Assembly: GCA_001801885.1 (NCBI GenBank)
Contig: MGYU01000045.1
Location: forward strand, 1-38,300
Direction of reading: 5' to 3'
DNA length: 38,300 nucleotides
DNA from: Gammaproteobacteria bacterium RIFCSPLOWO2_12_47_11
GTDB lineage: Bacteria > Pseudomonadota > Gammaproteobacteria > Eutrophobiales > Eutrophobiaceae
Both the position numbers and the translations under genes were made by a program. The notes below the pieces were generated by a model. The model saw only the letters and a list, made by a program, of their open reading frames with translations, was not told the origin of the DNA and made no database searches. Below are positions 35,601-38,300 of the stretch, piece by piece. Each line of letters begins with the position of its first letter. Positions within the stretch are counted from its first letter, which is position 1.

Positions 35601-36549
35601 AAGGTATGGGCACCTGCTTGATTAAATGATTAGCCAGACCTTTAGAAGAAGTATTGAGGTTCTCCAAACTATGCAGACGGTGACCAATTACTCCGGGCAG
35701 TATCGACTGGATATCTTCCGGCAGCACCTCGGCGTGGCCTTCCATCAACGCCCAGGATTTTGCCGCGTGTAATATGGCCAACCCCGCGCGCGGTGAAAGG
35801 CCATTCTGGAATTCATTACTCTTGCGGCTGTATTCCAGCAGGTCCTGCAGATAATCAAGTAGGGCAGATGACGCATGAATCTTGCCGGCCAGGTGCTGTA
35901 TCTCGATCAGGCGTTCCGGTTTGATTACCGGCCTGATATGTTTCAGTAATTCACGCCGGTCGCTGCCCATCAATAATTCACGTTCCGCACCACTGTCCGG
36001 ATAACCCAGTTCAATGCGCATCATGAAACGATCCAGTTGTGATTCTGGTAATGGAAATGTGCCTACCTGATGTGACGGGTTCTGTGTGGCAATCACAAAA
36101 AACGGTTCAGGCAATAGGCGGGTTTCGCCTTCGATCGTCACCTGTTGTTCTTCCATGGCTTCCAGCAGTGCACTCTGGGTCCTCGGTGTGGCACGGTTGA
36201 TTTCATCAGCCAGGATCACCTGGGCAAAAATTGGGCCCGGATGAAAACTGAAGGCGCCGGTTTCGCGGCTATAGATGGACACACCCAGAATGTCCGCAGG
36301 CAGCAAGTCACTGGTAAATTGAATACGTTGAAAACCCAACCCCAGGGAGCTGGCCAGCACATGGGACAATGTCGTTTTGCCGACACCGGGCAGATCTTCT
36401 ATCAGCAGATGACCGCGGGCAAAGAGACAGGCCAGTGCCAGACGGATTGCATGTTCCTTGCCAAGGATGATGCGATTGGACGCCGCGATGATCGCATCGA
36501 TCTCCTTATAAGTATGGGTAATCAGCAGTTCCTGTGGCGAAGTGTTCAT
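35599..36549 (-). CDS. moxR: MoxR family AAA+ ATPase
   Basis: This 316-residue ATPase has Walker A LPGVGKTTLSHVLA, Walker B VILADEINRATPRTQSALLEAMEEQQVTI, sensor 1 IATQNPSHQVGTFPLPESQLDRFMM and a C-terminal lid with SPRAGLAILHAAKSWAL. MoxR ATPases are chaperone-like proteins that assemble or activate partner complexes, typically with DUF58 or VWA proteins. The downstream DUF58 and transglutaminase genes are the usual partners. The length is normal. Confidence 0.94.
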   Translation of the reverse strand: MNTSPQELLITHTYKEIDAIIAASNRIILGKEHAIRLALACLFARGHLLIEDLPGVGKTTLSHVLASSLGLGFQRIQFTSDLLPADILGVSIYSRETGAFSFHPGPIFAQVILADEINRATPRTQSALLEAMEEQQVTIEGETRLLPEPFFVIATQNPSHQVGTFPLPESQLDRFMMRIELGYPDSGAERELLMGSDRRELLKHIRPVIKPERLIEIQHLAGKIHASSALLDYLQDLLEYSRKSNEFQNGLSPRAGLAILHAAKSWALMEGHAEVLPEDIQSILPGVIGHRLHSLENLNTSSKGLANHLIKQVPIP

Positions 36550-36645
36550 GATTTAAGCATAGACCGCCAGGGCATGGATAAGTTACAGAATCACAGGATT
36601 TTCACCTTATTGCCAGAACAAGGGCGAAGCGACCGGGTTTTGTGA

Positions 36646-37107
36646 TTATGGCGGTGTATAGTGGGAGCTGTCGGGTAATTTTACCCCGGCCTTGGCCAAG
36701 GCATCTGCAACTTCCGGCGGCATGTAGTTCTCGTCGTGTTTGGCCAGGACCTCAAATGCATCAAAAGTCCCGTCAGGTAGCAACTGGCCATTGGCAACTA
36801 TGCCCTGGCCTTCCCTGAACAGGTCCGGCAGGATACCGTCGTAGGTCACATTAATTTCCTCCAATGTGTCAGTGAGAGTGAACTTTACAGCGAGACTTTC
36901 CGGGTTACGCGACACGCTACCTTCGACCACCAGTCCCCCGATCCGAAAAGGTCTTGCCGTTGGCGCCTCGCCGGCGGCAACCTGCATCGGACTGTAAAAA
37001 TAGAGCAGGTTTGCCTGAAAGGCCTTCAGTGCCAGCGCAGTGGCGATGCCCATGCCAGCGACGATGAAAATTACGCTTAACAGAAGTTTGCGGCGACGCG
37101 GGTTCAT
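36646..37107 (-). CDS. ccmE: Cytochrome c maturation heme chaperone CcmE
   Basis: This 153-residue protein carries heme in the periplasm on the way to apocytochrome c. It has an N-terminal membrane anchor (about residues 9-28) and a beta-barrel domain. The covalent heme-binding motif is AKHDENYMPPEV, with H124 and Y128. The length is usual. The start overlaps ccmD by 4 bases (ATGA). It is the last ccm gene here; ccmF, which normally follows, is replaced by moxR. Confidence 0.96.
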   Translation of the reverse strand: MNPRRRKLLLSVIFIVAGMGIATALALKAFQANLLYFYSPMQVAAGEAPTARPFRIGGLVVEGSVSRNPESLAVKFTLTDTLEEINVTYDGILPDLFREGQGIVANGQLLPDGTFDAFEVLAKHDENYMPPEVADALAKAGVKLPDSSHYTPP

Positions 37108-37277
37108 TGTGCCTTCTCCAGGCGTTTTTTGCGTTCAACGAGAGCACGGAAAAACTGGCCTTCACGTTTAAGCGGTAAAATTACATTGAGAATCAGTACA
37201 ATAAAGGTGAGAACATATGCCGGCCAGACGTAAATGGCATATCCACCCATGTGCAGGAATGATTGTAATGACGACAT
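37104..37277 (-). CDS. ccmD: Heme exporter small membrane protein CcmD
   Basis: This 57-residue protein starts MSSLQSFLHMGGYAIYVWPAY and has one membrane helix (about residues 13-34), then a basic tail (RKKRLEKA). The start, the GGYAxYVWPAY motif and the basic tail are typical of CcmD, which helps release holo-CcmE from CcmABC. It starts 2 bases after the ccmC stop and overlaps the ccmE start by 4 bases, so it sits in its normal place. Confidence 0.93.
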   Translation of the reverse strand: MSSLQSFLHMGGYAIYVWPAYVLTFIVLILNVILPLKREGQFFRALVERKKRLEKAQ

Positions 37278-37279
37278 AT

Positions 37280-38035
37280 TTATCCTTTCCTCTGTTCGGT
37301 AAGTTCATACACCCAGGCACTGTTACGTTCATTCTCCAGAATTTCATAACGTGCCCGTAATAACACCACAGCCGCATAATAAAACATGAAGGCAAAAGCC
37401 ATAATCAACAACGGAACAAGCATGCTGGGGTGAATTGAAGGCGCATCCAGCTTGGTTATTGTCGGTCCCTGATGCAGGGTATGCCACCACTCTACCGAGT
37501 AATGAATGATAGGTATGTTAACTACACCCACCAGTGACAGGATCGCGCCTGCCCGTGCGGCAGTACGTCGATCATCGATAGCGGTTTGCAGGGCCATATA
37601 GCCTAGATAAAGAAATAACAGGATAAGTTCAGAAGTCAGGCGGGCATCCCATACCCACCACGTCCCCCACATGGGTTTGCCCCAGAGCGACCCGGTTGCA
37701 AGTGCCAGGAATGTAAACGACGCACCCAGCGGCGCACTGGCCCTGGCCAGTGCATCTGCCACTTTTACCTTCCAGACAAGGCTGATGGCGCCGGCGCTTG
37801 CCATAACGACGTAAATAAACAATGACATCCAGGCGCTCGGCACATGGACATAAATAATGCGAAAACTTTCTCCCTGTTGATAATCCGGAGGGGCAAAAAA
37901 CAGTCCGCCGGTCAATCCGGCAATCAGCAGGATCAGACAAATTCCTCCCAGCCACGGGACGAACATTTTTGACAAATCATAAAAATGTCTGGGTGAGCCG
38001 TATTTATAAAAATATTCGAACATTGATTTAACCAA
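37280..38035 (-). CDS. ccmC: Heme handling membrane protein CcmC
   Basis: This 251-residue protein has six membrane helices and attaches heme to CcmE. The tryptophan-rich WWD motif is WGTWWVWDARLTSELILLF, with conserved histidines in YVHVPSAWMS and in HYSVEWWHTLHQG on either side. The length matches the family. It overlaps ccmB by 8 bases. A start four codons inside (38023) is also possible but is not needed to explain the spacing. Confidence 0.96.
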   Translation of the reverse strand: MVKSMFEYFYKYGSPRHFYDLSKMFVPWLGGICLILLIAGLTGGLFFAPPDYQQGESFRIIYVHVPSAWMSLFIYVVMASAGAISLVWKVKVADALARASAPLGASFTFLALATGSLWGKPMWGTWWVWDARLTSELILLFLYLGYMALQTAIDDRRTAARAGAILSLVGVVNIPIIHYSVEWWHTLHQGPTITKLDAPSIHPSMLVPLLIMAFAFMFYYAAVVLLRARYEILENERNSAWVYELTEQRKG

Positions 38036-38300
38036 ACCTTACACGCAGTGAAGAGGCTGTAGCAAACGGCGCCAGCGTAACAGACAGAACCAGCATGGCC
38101 CCCAGAAAATAAAGCTCGCCGGTAATCGCCAATCCTTTCGCTGCATTATCCACGGTTGCCACGGAAAAGATAAGCACCGGTATGTACAGGGGCAATATCA
38201 GTAACGTAAGCAAAATACCACTCCCGCGCAGGCCGACGGTCAAGGCACCCAGCACCGCGCCCACCAGGCTGAGTACGGGGGTACCCAGCAACAGGGTCAA
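38028..38300 (-). CDS. ccmB: Heme exporter protein CcmB (C-terminal part, cut by window edge)
   Basis: About 90 residues of the C-terminal end are in the window; the start lies beyond 38300. The visible stretch TLLLGTPVLSLVGAVLGALTVGLRG and the LLILPLYIPVLIFSVATV helix are typical of CcmB, the membrane partner of CcmA in the heme-export or CcmE-release complex. It overlaps ccmC by 8 bases, as in most ccm operons. Confidence 0.93.
   Translation of the reverse strand: MTLLLGTPVLSLVGAVLGALTVGLRGSGILLTLLILPLYIPVLIFSVATVDNAAKGLAITGELYFLGAMLVLSVTLAPFATASSLRVRFG

Overview
The window is a gammaproteobacterial chromosome segment with moderate G+C and dense, mostly housekeeping gene content. The assignment rests on gene families and gene order: rpmG-rpmB-radC / coaBC-dut-algC-argB-slmA on the left, pilT-pilU opposite yggS-proC-yggT-yggU in the middle, a pyrR-pyrB-pyrC' (inactive dihydroorotase) set with ruvX, yqgE, tonB and gshB, then hemCDXY, msbA, a moxR-DUF58-transglutaminase set and ccm genes. 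The block from the DUF4426 gene to gshB follows the gene order I recall around pilT and pyrB in Pseudomonas, without metX/metW. I see no rRNA, tRNA, CRISPR array, prophage or insertion sequence. The species cannot be named from this sequence.

Layout. 1-1000 (minus): start of rpmG, rpmB, radC. 1109-7040 (plus): coaBC, dut, a membrane-anchored AlgC-type phosphomannomutase, argB, slmA. 7051-8419 (minus): a secreted coiled-coil protein and pyrE. 8539-9312 (plus): exonuclease III. 9326-12367 (minus): DUF4426, yggU, yggT, proC, yggS. 12557-16411 (plus): pilT, pilU, a third PilT/PilU-family ATPase and a PilZ-domain protein. 16412-16832 has no large gene but holds a 24-codon gene for a PqqA-type peptide on the minus strand, with its own Shine-Dalgarno, possible promoter and terminator. 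16833-23532 (minus): gshB, tonB, yqgE, ruvX, pyrR, pyrB, pyrC', and a PyrK-like electron-transfer protein. 23650-27701 (plus): hemC, hemD, hemX, hemY in overlapping order. 27820-30491 (minus): a 2Fe-2S flavin reductase, an orphan ParA ATPase and a phosphoribulokinase-family protein. 30626-32374 (plus): msbA. 32391-38300 (minus): ccmB (partial), ccmC, ccmD, ccmE, moxR, a multi-hairpin intergenic element, DUF58, and a transglutaminase membrane protein.

How the genes work together. The pil block gives type IV pilus retraction motors with a possible c-di-GMP sensor. The pyr block covers carbamoyl-aspartate formation, with pyrC' probably scaffolding the ATCase, and pyrE lies separately. hemCD make uroporphyrinogen III, and ccmBCDE export heme and attach it to apocytochrome c, so the cell makes c-type cytochromes. 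The PqqA-type peptide suggests PQQ synthesis and a quinoprotein dehydrogenase elsewhere in the genome; none of pqqBCDE is in the window. The phosphoribulokinase-family gene would fit Calvin-cycle autotrophy but does not prove it, because non-autotrophs carry similar PrkB proteins.

Most worth a second look: the stand-alone pqqA (16506-16580), the run of seven small hairpins between moxR and DUF58 (about 35409-35600), the third retraction-type ATPase, the dihydroorotase homologue lacking zinc ligands, and the reductase/ParA/phosphoribulokinase cluster.
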